The position numbers and the translations under genes are program-made. Below, in pieces: positions 47,415-59,600 of a stretch of 64,000 nt of DNA. The notes under the pieces are model-generated. The model did not search any database. It saw only the letters and a list, made by a program, of their open reading frames with translations, and was not told where the DNA came from. The first letter of the stretch is position 1; every line of letters begins with the position of its first letter. This DNA comes from Strix aluco. Lineage: Eukaryota; Chordata; Aves; Strigiformes; Strigidae. Where the stretch lies: the NCBI RefSeq assembly GCF_031877795.1, contig NC_133934.1:105712610-105776609 (forward strand). The letters run 5' to 3'.

Positions 47415-47750
47415 CCTGTCCAGCCAAGACATTGATGCCAGGACCCTGAGCCAGGATAAGGGTCCTTCTGGTTCCAACCCTCCTGCTTTCTTTTTTGCTG
47501 GGACTCTGCTCATAGGACTATGGGTGACATTGAACTGACTTCATAGCCTTGACCTTCTAAGAAAAAGCTATTTGGAAGAGTCTGTTTTTAATCATCCTTG
47601 TTCTGACTTGGCCTGATCACCTATAGCTGGGAGAAGCATATGGAAAAGAGAGGATGGTAGTGCCCAGAACATGCCTGACTCCCTCTTCATTGGGATCACT
47701 GGAAAAAGTTATTTCAGCATTCCAAATTAAATATTGATGGTGCAACTCTG
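47415..47750 (+). other. FCF1: FCF1 3' UTR with possible ATTAAA signal
   Basis: The stop codon at 47412-47414 is followed by non-coding sequence. The first plausible polyadenylation hexamer is the variant ATTAAA at 47726-47731, which would give a UTR of about 330 nt. No canonical AATAAA is seen in the next kilobase, so the true end may be elsewhere. Confidence 0.4.
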
Positions 47751-50700
47751 GCTGAGAATGAAACCACAGAAATTTTAAAAGCTTCTTATTGCTGCATCTG
47801 CAGCAAGACAAATACTCCTCTCGGAAACTCCTTCACACCTGTCCCATGAGCAAATTGGAAACTGTATTCTGTTGAAGAACTGTCAAATCTGCAGCAGTTG
47901 GCGTGCCTTCTCTGGACCAACGGTCTGGAAGATTTCAATTTGGAATTGATGGGCTTCTATTCAACTGTACAATGAATGAAGTTTGGTTAACTGTCCTGCT
48001 CAGATTCCCATGTCTGTACTGGGCTAGCTGGCAGCCCTGTCCTTTTGCTTACATGCAGAGTGGTGACAGAGGGCAGGGTTGGGTCAAGACAGATCTCTCC
48101 CTTGTTTGCTTGGCACCTATGAACCTCAAACACTTCTCCCTTTTGTTAGGTGTCAGGGAAGAGGAGGAAGATATCAAACTGGGAAAGGTGTTAATGTGGG
48201 CTGGGAGCAGAGTCAGTGAGGAGAAATCAGAGCAGTGGCTGTGGACCAAGAGAGCTTCAGAGACCTGCAGTGTTTGCTGCTGGAAAGGAAGTGGTCAGAG
48301 GAGGGAAGGAAAAGAGATGGTTAAGCCACATGGAGAGATGCAGGGCAAAAAATATTTCAAGGCTGTAACTCTGCATTCTCATATCTTCTCCATTACTTTT
48401 TAATTTTTTAGCAATATAATTTGCTCTTCTGATCTGTGCTTTGCAGTGAGGAGAACTGTCTTAAGACTGAGAGGTGAGAGACAATATGAGGCTTACCAGG
48501 GGCCAGCATGCTGACATGTGCTTCCTGGCCAAAATGCTGTAGTTGAGGTATAGTAAAGGGGGAGACCAAAAATTTGTATTGGTATAATTAAGAAAATTTT
48601 CAAACTTAATAGAGCTCTTACCCTGTGGTGCCTTACACTGATTTCACTGCAGAGAATAGCTGAACTCAGCTGTTTGTATGCTGGACAGCATACCCTGAAG
48701 ATAATACCTCTCTTCTGCTAATCATTTCCTGTCCTTGGGAAATGCCCTGGCATGCTAATAACTTTCTTGCTAGCACCCTGCCTCTACAGATACTGCAGGA
48801 AACTTTGGAAACACACCAGACTTATCCTTTATACTAGCTTTTTGCTTGTTACAGGCTCACCTACTAAACTCATTGCTGAAATAACAGCGTGCTGATGCTT
48901 TCAAAACATAGCCTCTTCCAAGCTATCACAATTGAAGTTTATCTTTTCCACCTCCAGCTAGAAAGAGGGTAGCTAACAACCCTGAGATTTTACACTCAGT
49001 GTATAATTGTACATTTCAAAAGTGGTAGTATTAGTTTTCTTTCAATCCCAGTCACATTTCTTTAAGCAAAATGTTTAAGTATTGCCATGAACACTTGAAG
49101 ACTGTGTTTAGTCAAATGAGGACTGAGAAACAGTTGTAGGATTAATCTGTGTAACTTGGTTTTCAGAATAATTCTACTTTTGAAAGACTTCTTCGAGTAC
49201 AGAGTTAACTAGAATTGTTCCTGTGCAAATAACTTCACTTGAATTAACCTAAATGGAAGGAGACTGGAGAAGAAAGAAACAGACACTCATTTGATAGAAG
49301 TCTTTCTGGCACTGCCAAAGAGGTCAAAGGCAGAACAACACGATGAATTTGGGGAATGCCTGCCAGCAGAATGCCTGTTGGAGGGACTTAATGAAAATAC
49401 ACATATGTAGCATCAACTGTGGGTAGAAATCAAAGCAAATGTGCCCATTTACTAAAGTTTTTTACTCCTTAAATTAACATTCCTTGTAATCTGCCTTGTT
49501 TTAGTAACGAGGAGGAACCTGGAATAGGCATAAGGCAATTGCTAAAAAAGTGTTAAGAGGATTGGAGAATGGGCAGCAGGGAGAAAGTATTGGCAATGAG
49601 CAAACCCCTCAGGAAATTTTAATTGAATATAATTGGCAAGACAGAAAAAACTTGGGTTTTAGCTCAAAGAGCCTAACCAGAAGAGAAACAGGATAGGAAA
49701 GGACCACCTGAGTCATCAGCTGTTTCCCCTGCAGTCCCAGGGAACCTGTGTACCAGACATTGGTTCAAAAGAAAATATTTACTCCATGCACACCATGGTA
49801 TCCCAGCCTCAGATCCAACTTACAGTATGTCAGAGGAGCAAAGATCATTATAACAGGAAAGAGTTTGGTAAGCAAAAATGCTTTGATGTTCCCACGAATG
49901 CAGAACTCTGCCAGTCCAAACCAGAAGAAAAATTACTTCCTGACTCAACTCTGGCAGTTGGTTTAAACCTGCACACGAGTTAAATACCAAACAGATGCCT
50001 GCAATGTTTCTCAGTAACTCTAGGGATCCCAGCCTCCCCGCTAACACCCTGTCTCTTGCTGTAGCCAGTTTCCATAGCTTCAGAAGACAGAATAATTGGA
50101 AAAGCCACAAAAAGGTCTGAAGTTATGGGAAGAATAGGAAAATATTATTTCTCCTTTCTGGGGGTCACCAGAAGGCCCAAGCCTGCTGCAGTATTACCAT
50201 CAGATGAAGAAACTTAAGCTGCTGATACAATATGCAACACTGGTTAATTGAGGGATAACTGAAATGTGGTAGATTAGCATTTAGAAGCAGGAAGAGCATG
50301 AGCTATTTTAAAAATTAACTAAAACCAGCATGATGACATACAGTAATGTTGCAGACTGTCAAAGAATAAGAGGGCATAATGTGGATTTAACAGGGTTGCT
50401 TTAGGACGAGGTAACCTTGCGTAAAGCCAATATATCTTGGCTGGCAGGAGTCAACTCTGCTGCTGCCCAAACCAGATTTGGGTATTGACAAAAGCATCTG
50501 TCAAGTTATTTGGAAGTTACACTTTGGCCTCTTTGATGTAGGCTGGAAAACAATTGTTACTGAAAATAGTTGAGTACATGTGTTTCTTCATAGGGGAAGT
50601 AACAGGTTTCTTCACAGTATTGAGTAACCACAACAAACAGCAGGAATATTGGGAGAGACCTGCCTGCAGGTAATAACCTTGAGTAAACTGATCACAGGAG

Positions 50701-51790
50701 AAATTTTGAGTGAATCGATCAGGAAGATAAATCAAAGGATATTTGCAATGGGGATTCCATTTTAAGAGGACAGACTTTTGAAAGCTTAGTTGGTGAGTAA
50801 ACTGGCCCAAAGAGCTTGGGGATATAAATGTTAAGTATGTGTACAATGTGGAGGAGATGGAAGCTAAAAGTGCAAATGCTGTCTGGAAGTCATTCACTGC
50901 AAGAGAAATCTTAGAGGACCACCACCCTAGACAGAAAAGGATCGATAACCACCTTTAGATGAAAGGATACTAAAGAATAGAAAAGACAGTTCTACGTGTA
51001 TTAAATTAGTTAAGATATTTTTTTTTTTTTTAAGATTTGCATCTCATAACTTGAGTTCACACTCTACTTGAAGCTTTTCTTGTAGATTCATGGTGTATCA
51101 CCTCTGTGGATTCCCTGGAATTTAACAACGAATGAACACAAAGTCCAGCTTTTCCAGTAGAGAGGATAAAGCTTCTTCTCTACCTAACAGTCTGCTTTTC
51201 CTGATTTTTCTCCTGCCTGAAAAGTCTCTGTACTTTTCCTCTGACACTTGCCTTTCTCTACTGGCCAAGGATCCTTCATTCACTAGCCATGAACTAGAGA
51301 GTGAACATGACAAAAATTGGTCAGGTTTTCTGTATTTGGGAAGGAGGACTGGTGCCCTGCTGACCAAAACAGTAGCCACTAGGCTTTGGTGCCCAGCTAT
51401 CAGAATTCACACGTACAAGCCCTCATGTCTTTTCTCTACAATGAGAGACAAGTAATTTGCACAGATCTTTGCTAACTGGCTACAGAACATACTTGTATGT
51501 TTAACTCATACTTCGGTGTGGAAAGAAACACAAGAAAAAATTCTTTCCTGCTCCTCAGTGCAGTTGCTTCTGTAATGGATGAAGCGATTTCACACATCTG
51601 CTGCTCCATTCTCATTTTTGCCTCTCAGGTGTATCACCAGCACTTCACTGAAAACAAACCAGAATTTTTCATCCCTGTCTAGGGAATGGCCCACCTAGCA
51701 TCACCCCCATCCCCACGCAGGGGCTCTGCACTGTCATTTATGGCCCTTTGCGTTTGAGTGCCTTTCCCGAGGCCTAGCTCAGCTGGATTT
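47751..51790. other. Spacer between FCF1 and YLPM1, no gene recognised
   Basis: About 4 kb, AT-richer than the left third of the window. Frames of up to 166 codons occur by chance and resemble no family. No clear repeat, RNA gene or promoter was recognised before the CpG island that begins near 51800. Part of it may be extended FCF1 3' UTR. Confidence 0.45.
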
Positions 51791-51799
51791 AGGGCTGCA

Positions 51800-53640
51800 A
51801 TCATTTCACTCTTTGATAGCTACAGTTAATAGCTCTGCCATCGCACCTCAGGTCACCGACACCGGGTTTGCTGTAGCCGCCGGGGGCTGGCGACGCCCGC
51901 TGTGGGCCACAGTCGTTGCCGGCGGGCAGCGACGGCGCAGCCCCTGACAGGAGCTGTGGGCAGGCGCGGAAACATGGCCGCCGCCGCCGGGTAACCGAGG
52001 TCACCGGCGCCCCCGCCCCGGTAGCACCACGGCCGAGCGGAAAGCCGCCGGGGGCCGGGACAGCCATACAGAGCCTTGCCTGCGGGCTGGCGACACCCGC
52101 CCTACACAAAATGGAGTCCCGTGCCGGGAGGCGCTCTAGCTCCCTTCTGTCGTCCGCGCCGACCGGGGGCGGGCGGGTGCGGGGAAGCGGCGCTCTGCGC
52201 TCGCCTCCGCCCCGCTCTGTGCGCCCTGCCGCGGGGTTAGCGGCCTCCCTACCGCAGGGCCGGCAGCTGTTCGCTAGGCGGCGCGCTGCCGGCGCCGCTC
52301 GACGCTCTAGCGCCCCGCTCGCGCTCTACTGCCCGGGAGGGCGGCGCGCCTCGCCGCGCAGGCGCCGTGGGCCGCACGCGCCGCCGCCGCGGCCTGTGGA
52401 AGCGCCGAGCTCCGCTCCGCTCCCGCCGCCGCAGCCCCACCATGTACCCGGCCTGGGGCTTGTACGGGGCGGCGGGGCACTACCCGCCGCCGCCCACCTC
52501 CATCCCGCCCCCGCCGCTGCCCATCCCTCCCCCCAGCGTGCCGCCTCCCGCCGTCCCGCCGATGCCGCTGCCCAGCTACCCGCCGCCGGGCCCCGCGCCC
52601 CCCGCCGCCACCACCGCCGCCCCGCCGCCGCCCGCCGGTACCTCGGGGTTCCTGAGCCTGCAGGAGCAGCACCTGGCGCAGCTGCAGCAGCTCCAGCAGA
52701 TGCACCAGAAGCAGCTGCAGTCCGTGCTGCTGGGGCCGCCGCCGCCGCCGGGGCCGCCCCCTCCGGGGCTGCCGCCGCCGCCGCTGCCCGGCTCCTTCAC
52801 CGACTGGCAGCAGCCGCCGCCGCCCGTGCCGCCGCCGGTCCGCAGCTACCAGAAGCAGTTCGCCCACCGCGAGCCGCCGACCCGCAAGCCGCCCGCCGCC
52901 GCCCGGGAGCGCGACGGCCAGGAGCCGCCGGGCGGGCACGGCGACTGGGGGGAGCCGGTGCCCTCCTCGCCGGTGCCCATGGACATGGAGCTGTCCTCGC
53001 CGCCGCAGTCCCCGCAGCCTGCCGCCCAGGCCTACCTGCCCCCCGCCCAGGCCTATCTGCCGCCCCCCCAGGCGGAGCCGTACCTGCCCCCCTCCCAGCC
53101 GCCCCCGGCCCAGTCCCCGCCGCTCCAGCCCTACCTGCCCCGGGCGCAGACCTCCCAGCCGCCCCCCTCCTTCTCCGAGCCCCCGCCCTCCTACCTGGAG
53201 CCCCCGCCGGCCACCGCCTCCCAGCCGTACCTGCCGCCTCCTGCCCAGGGCTACATGGCGCACCCCCAACCCTACCTGCTCTCCTCACAGGCCTCCCCTT
53301 CCCAGCCAGCGCAGCCCGGCCTGGCCCCCTCCATCCCTCCCCCGGCCAAGCCATCTCAGGCCCATTTCCCGCCCCCCCAGCCCGCCTTGCCCCTGCCCGC
53401 CGCTGCCCCGCCGGAGGCCGCGCAGGGTGCCGCCAAGGAGGCCGGTGTCACCGAGCAGCCGGATCCCTCCACCATGACGCCCCAGGTAAGGCACCGCCAC
53501 CTCCGCACTCACCCCGGCTGGCGGCAGGCAGTCGCCGAGGCAGCGGTGGCAATGAACTGCTGGCGGGTACGAGGTGTTGCGGAAGGCCTTCGAGTAAGGG
53601 CAGTTAATAACCACGCCGTATTTTCGTAACCCTTAAAGGG
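51800..53640 (+). promoter_or_regulatory. YLPM1: CpG island and promoter of YLPM1
   Basis: A second dense CpG island covers the upstream region and the whole first coding exon. No TATA box is seen. Candidate elements are a YY1-type site at about 51970-51984 (GGCGGCCATGTT on the minus strand) and an NRF1-like GCGCAGGCGC at 52356-52365, about 80 bp before the start codon. The transcription start is most likely between 52300 and 52430. Confidence 0.75.
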
Positions 53641-56600
53641 TTTGGGCGCAACCCTTGGAAATGCGGGAACGGCACGGCTCAGGCGAGGCTCCCTAAATGT
53701 GTCTTTATCCAGTGGTGGTTGTTGGCATGTATCAAATCGTCATTTTTCAAGAGCAAATGAGTTGTTTAGGGAGAAATCTTAAATCCCGACAGAATTTAAT
53801 TTTCTTGGGGGGTTTGCCGGTGTCTAGACAATTGTTTTCCAAAGTACAGCGCGTGGGTGACCTGCACCGAACCTCTGTTGACTTCGTCCGGCCTGTTGTG
53901 AGATGCAACAGCCTGCTTATTGCACCTTGCAGGATAAGTGCCTCTGGTCTTCAGGGATTTCTTCGTTTAGTTTTCTCCCAGCATTGTGTTTCAGTTGTCT
54001 GTCAGATCGGTGTAGAATTGTGACTATTTTAGTCTTGCCACGCATAGTTAAAGCTTCAGAAGTGTTTCTGTTCGTAGTACACAGTTGCCCTTTACTTAGA
54101 CTGACTTACGTGTTTTATGCTACACATGCTTGATTTTCCAGTATAAAATTGTATGGGGCATTAGAGGGAAATGTTCTAAAATGCTTCTGAGGTGAAAAAT
54201 ATTCTTATTGTTAATGCTCTGTGCTTTTTATGTGTACACTAGGGCCAAAATGCTAAATGTTAATGTGTTTCACTTCATAAACGTGAGCAGTTCCAGTGAA
54301 CCTGATGTGACTGTTGGTACGCATTAAGTTAGGGACAATCCAGTTGCTTAGGTTAAGCATGCATAAAGAGACGTGTGTTGAGGTCCTTGGCTATGTTTAC
54401 AGGTCAGTCAGATTCACTGAGGCTTTTGAATGGTTTTAGGGTCGGCTTGTAGAGATCCAGCTGCAAGAACAAAGCTGAAGTGCATGCTTTAAATTTACTT
54501 TATTTAAGCTTAAAATACATCTCTTTTTGGCAAATTGATCTTAGGATTCTGATTTGAAGCTAAGTTTGCAAAAATCCTGTTGCATCATATTGAAGTCACT
54601 GACACTTTAAATTTGTTAATCGTTGGGACACCTTTTTAATTGTATCCATTAAAATTTCATAACAATACCTGAATACGTTTGGGAACATATAAATTTTAAG
54701 TTTGTACCATATAACTAATTACTGCTTAGCAAAGTGGTGCTTGCAGTTCATGAATTTAAGTTTATAAAGGTTTTGGACGGTAGTAGTTGATCTTTATAGT
54801 GATATCAATGACTCATTAAATTTTTGAATGACAAACCCAAAACCTTGAAAAATCAGGTGTAGAAAGTGATGTTAATTTGGTATTGAGGCTGCTTGATGAC
54901 TTCTTAAATTTATTGAACTCAAGATCAAACAGTAAACTGTAATTCCTCCCCCCTTATGTAGCCTGAAACTTCAATAATGTTATTCAGTTGTTCCTCAACC
55001 ACTCTCATTTCTAGAAGAGTCAAAAGTAATGCATTATTGTGGTGCACACATAGCAGAAGCAGAATACTGCTGAAGTTTACATTGTCTGGTTTATGAGTGT
55101 TTACGCAAACAACTTCTGTCTTGAGTAGTTTCTTTACTCTCATGCACAATTCAATGTTAATTCAAAAGGAGTATGGTACATTGCTGGTAATAAATTTGTT
55201 ATAACAGATTGATACGATTTTGGCTATCTTAAGCTGTAAAAAGAGACAGAATTTGGAGCAACAAGTCCTTACACAATGGAAATAGGAAAAGCAAAGTGTA
55301 GTGATGCTTTCTTGCTAATGATCTTAAAAGCCAAGTAGAGAAATACTATAATTTGTCATTTATAAGATCCTGTTAAGCGTTTGTTTAAACTGGTAATTGA
55401 AACAAATTCTTTCTGTTCTCATCCCACAGTATCAGTGGCTGCAGCCAAACAGATCAGTATTCTTCTCTTAACATAGAAAATATTATACAATTTGCCATGA
55501 GCTAGTGTTTTATTATTTCCCTTTCCTGTCTAAAAATAAAATACTACTCTTTGCCTTGACAATATTGTGAGTTTAGCGTAGTTTCTTGCATGGGTGTACA
55601 GTTGGATTAAATTGCTGGATTCCTGTGTTTCTCTACAATGAGATTAATCTTTTGTCAAGTTCTGTTAAAATACTTGTGGTATTTCATTAATGTTCCATCT
55701 GATTTTGGGTACTGTGTGCTGCTATTTATTTACAGTAGTAAACAAATATATGTGGGTGCATCTGTACCCATAAATATGCATTTATCTACATCCGTTAAAG
55801 CTACCTTAGTTATACCATGTCACCTTTCAGCAGACTGCTGCACTCTTTAAAATCCCCCCTCTGTTTTATAAAGGGTGCTAAACCATTCTTTTGCATTCTT
55901 TACCAGAAAAGGACCAAGTGTACCCCAAAGTAGGCATTATGTTATGACCTAGAGTCACCTAAATTCATTTTGAAGTAGCCTTTTGGTGTGGTCTCTGCGC
56001 TAACGTTTTTGGTGGTATGTCTTGTGGTTAGGAGCTGATAATGCTAGTTGCAGTGTTCCCTGTACAATGCAACGGGCGTAGTCTCTTGGTCAGCCAAAGA
56101 TGGAAAAAGGCATTTGTTGATGCTAGTGTATTCCTTGGGTTTAAGGATTGTAACTGGACTTGAAGAATGACAGTCATTGTGAGGAGATAAGCACTCAAAT
56201 AACTGAACTTCTTGCAATCAGGAATTTTCTACACTAGCACCTGTTTTGCTCAGACTAAGCTATAGAAATATACCTTTCCACTTTACTCCTGGTTTTCAAA
56301 TAGAACCTGCAATACTTGTGTCACTGACTTAATCTGCTGAAAAAAATAGATGATGGGGTATTATCATAGCTCTTTGTGTGAACCCTTGGGCATATGAGTT
56401 TTAGACTCCTGTCCAGTTGGTATAATGAGGAGGAAACGAAATAGATCCATGGAGACAACAATTTTGTGGCAGTAAAACAGGTGCTCACCAAGCATAGCAT
56501 CCAGTATCGTCATGGTAGATCACTTTATAATGCCTTTTGAGATGGATAATTGAACCAGCTTTTGTATAGCTGGGGACGTATGCTCCTCCTTGGTGTTGAA

Positions 56601-59600
56601 AGTTGCACTTATTACACCATGTTGTTGAAGGTTTCTGAGAGAATGCATGCTGGAGCGTGAATGCACATCTTCCACCCAAAGCCATGACAGCTCTTCTGAG
56701 TCATGTTCTTGTTAAAAAGATTCTTGGCAGGAGTTATTGCACGATCAACATGAAGTCCAAGAAGCATAGCCTCTCCTTTCATTGAACTCATCTTCAAGTT
56801 ACAGTGTTACAGAAGTTTGGGGGTTTTTTTTAAAAAAATGTACAATTGCATGTTTAATTGTGTCTGCTAGATTGCTACCAATTGAAAACATCGTTCCTGG
56901 TTTGAGTGTGAGGTAGGCTTTTGGAGGAAGCTTGCACTTTTTAAACCTGTTTTAAGATAGAATGATTCAGTTTTGAGAAATCTCATCAGACAGCACCTAG
57001 CACTTTGTTGTTGTCACACTTATATTTTAAAATACCTGCATCTTCTGGATGCTTTTCTGTTTCTGAGTGGGCTTTATATAGGTGTCTCTTAACTGTGCAT
57101 GCTTGAATGGAAGGGAAGAACAGAAGATATGAAAGACGTAGAGCAGTCACAGATTCTCAGAGGTGGTGAAGTTGACATGAGAGCGCAAGAGTGGTTGCAC
57201 TAGGTCAGACCAAAAGTACAGTATTTTATCATTCTGTCTTTGACAGTGACTAAAAGCAAATGCTAAGAGAATAACTTGAAAATCAAGTATATAGTGATAC
57301 TTCCCTAAAATATAGGAGCTGACTTAGCTTCAACTGGTGTCTTTATTTTTAAAACCAGTAGATTTTTCTTCTATGAGCTTATAGAGCTGTGTCTTGAATC
57401 CACAAAATTTTAGCCATTGAAGTGGTCTCTGGCAGGGACTTCGGTAGCACAAGGCCATGTCACGTGAAGAGCTGCCTCCTGCATCTTTTAAATGTGTCCT
57501 GGTAGTCTGATTTGATGCCTGATATTTCCTTGTATTGGAAGAGATACAGAACTGTTGGTTCCTATTCAGGTCTCTTTAAGATGAACCACTACTTGTGTTG
57601 ACATACTTATCTTTAGTCTTTTGTTCTTTATGTTGGTGACAGTTTACAGTGCTTTGAAGCTACTGTCATCTGCCTGGATAATTCTAGCCTGAAATATTTA
57701 AAACTGAAAGCTTGATCACTTCTTGAATTGATAACTTTTTGGGTGTATCCGTATCTATTTACCTCTTCAGCTGTTGAATGAATCAGAATTAATGAGAATT
57801 CAGAGGCTAAATAATTCGCACTATATGCTGGTTCTGATTGTTCTTTTTCCTTTCCATAGCTTTTATTCAAACATCTCTACCACAATTTCTCAGCTGTCAT
57901 TTTCACTGTACTTGATGTCTATGTTCTCTTCATCCTCTTCATCTGTCTTTGTACATTTCCTTCTTTTTCTCTTTGGTGCTCCCTTACTTATACCTGTCCT
58001 CCATTTTCCCTTCATTTTACCTAAGTTAGTCTTGTAATAAGTACCTATAGTTGTTAGGAACAAAAAGCACTAGAAAATGGTACTTACCGCATGTCTCTAG
58101 TAATTTGGCTAACTATTGGCCATCTTTCTGCTTTTCATTGTTGTTCTGTTTAGTTGTAAGCTCTTTAAGGTTGGAAATAAATTCTGCTGCAGGTACTATG
58201 CCTCACATAGTGGTTTCTGAATTTTGGTTCAATCTTCTGACATCCATTGCAATACTGTTGATGAAGTGAGTTTTCCCTCAAAACGGATTTAGAACTGTCC
58301 CTAAAGTGTGATTCTAGTGACTGTCATGAATTAATTTTCATGGGTTTTCTTGTGAAAGCTGTCTTAGAAAATTTCTGTCTATTGTAGGAACAGCAGCAAT
58401 ACTGGTACCAGCAGCACCTGCTTAGCCTGCAGCAAAGGGCAAAAGCCCATGCTCAGGGCCAGCAGCAAATGAAAGGTCCAGTAGTGAAGGACACATCTGA
58501 GCAGAGAGCAAAGACTGAAGAAGGGAAAATGAGTGCTTCAGCTCAGCAGTCTGAACCTCCTCCGCTTAATGAATCCATGCCTCCAGCTTCCAAAGAAGAT
58601 GAGTCTTCTCTTACATCCACTGAAACTCAGGTAGGCTTTGTAAAGTGATGCCACTTCACTTGTTGTGCTGGGTGGGACAAAGAAACAGGAAAATAATGCC
58701 ATCAAATTGTCATGTATACTGTGTAATAATAACTGAATACGATAAAGCAATCTTAAAAGAACATTTTCTAAGGCTGCACCAATTAAAAGAATAAAAATAC
58801 ACTCCTTGTATATAGACTTATATAGTCACCCACACATGCACCAAGCAAGTCCAAGCTTGACTCACTCGCACCTTCCCCAATGTCATCATCTTCGTCTATG
58901 AGAAACACTTTGTGATACCTAAATGCCCAATCAAATACTTGGTAGATAAGGAATGCTATCTTTAAGACACTATTTCTTAATTTCTCTCTGGCAGTTTGTC
59001 AATTTTGGCTCCCCTTCTCTCTCTGTGTTATAGTTTGTCTGAAAGCCAAGAACTCTGCACAGAGTATTTTTTTCACCATGCTTAATAACAGTTACTACAT
59101 AATGGATGGAGGTCACGATTGATGTTTGAAGATTACTGTAGGATAGTAGATTACCCTGTGGCGTGTGTTCCACTTTAACTTACAGTGTGTGGGTTCCTAC
59201 CAAGTGGCAAAAATAATGCACTCAGAGTTACTTTACATCATCTTGAAAAAGCACTGTTGTCTCATTATATTTGCTGTGGACAACAGATAACCTATCTGCA
59301 TTAATCTCTTTCCTGTAGGTAGTTTCTGTAGTATGAATACCCTAATTCCCATTAGCCTAACCTTTAGATCAGGCTATTCACATTAAGAATAAAATTAAAT
59401 AAAAATCAGCCTTCCAGAAGCTGTGGGTGGCCAGAACACTGAAATACAGAGTGATAAAATAACAAACACTTGAGAAAGTTCCTGTAAACTGCGTAGTGAC
59501 CAAGTGTGTTTTTCTTCTGACAGAAGGAGCTTTCCTTTATTTATAGTATTTGCCTTTTTCCCTAGCTCAATATTGAACCTCCTGATGACCCTGAGGAAGA

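Noticed and set aside
47903-48403. 166-codon plus-strand frame downstream of FCF1
   Set aside because: No family resemblance, no conserved motif, no splice context. May be part of an extended FCF1 3' UTR.
50517-50897. 126-codon minus-strand frame in the FCF1-YLPM1 spacer
   Set aside because: Considered as a remnant of a mobile element or small gene, but no motif of any family could be named and no terminal repeats were found.
52307-53269. 320-codon antisense frame, Gly/Arg-rich
   Set aside because: Mirror image of the proline repeats of YLPM1 on the other strand; stops are rare because of base composition. No family resemblance.
51916-53607. 563-codon open frame on the plus strand over the YLPM1 first exon
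   Set aside because: It is the +1-shifted shadow of the GC-rich YLPM1 coding exon, with Ala/Arg/Pro composition typical of CpG islands. The YLPM1 frame matches the known protein and joins to conserved later exons.
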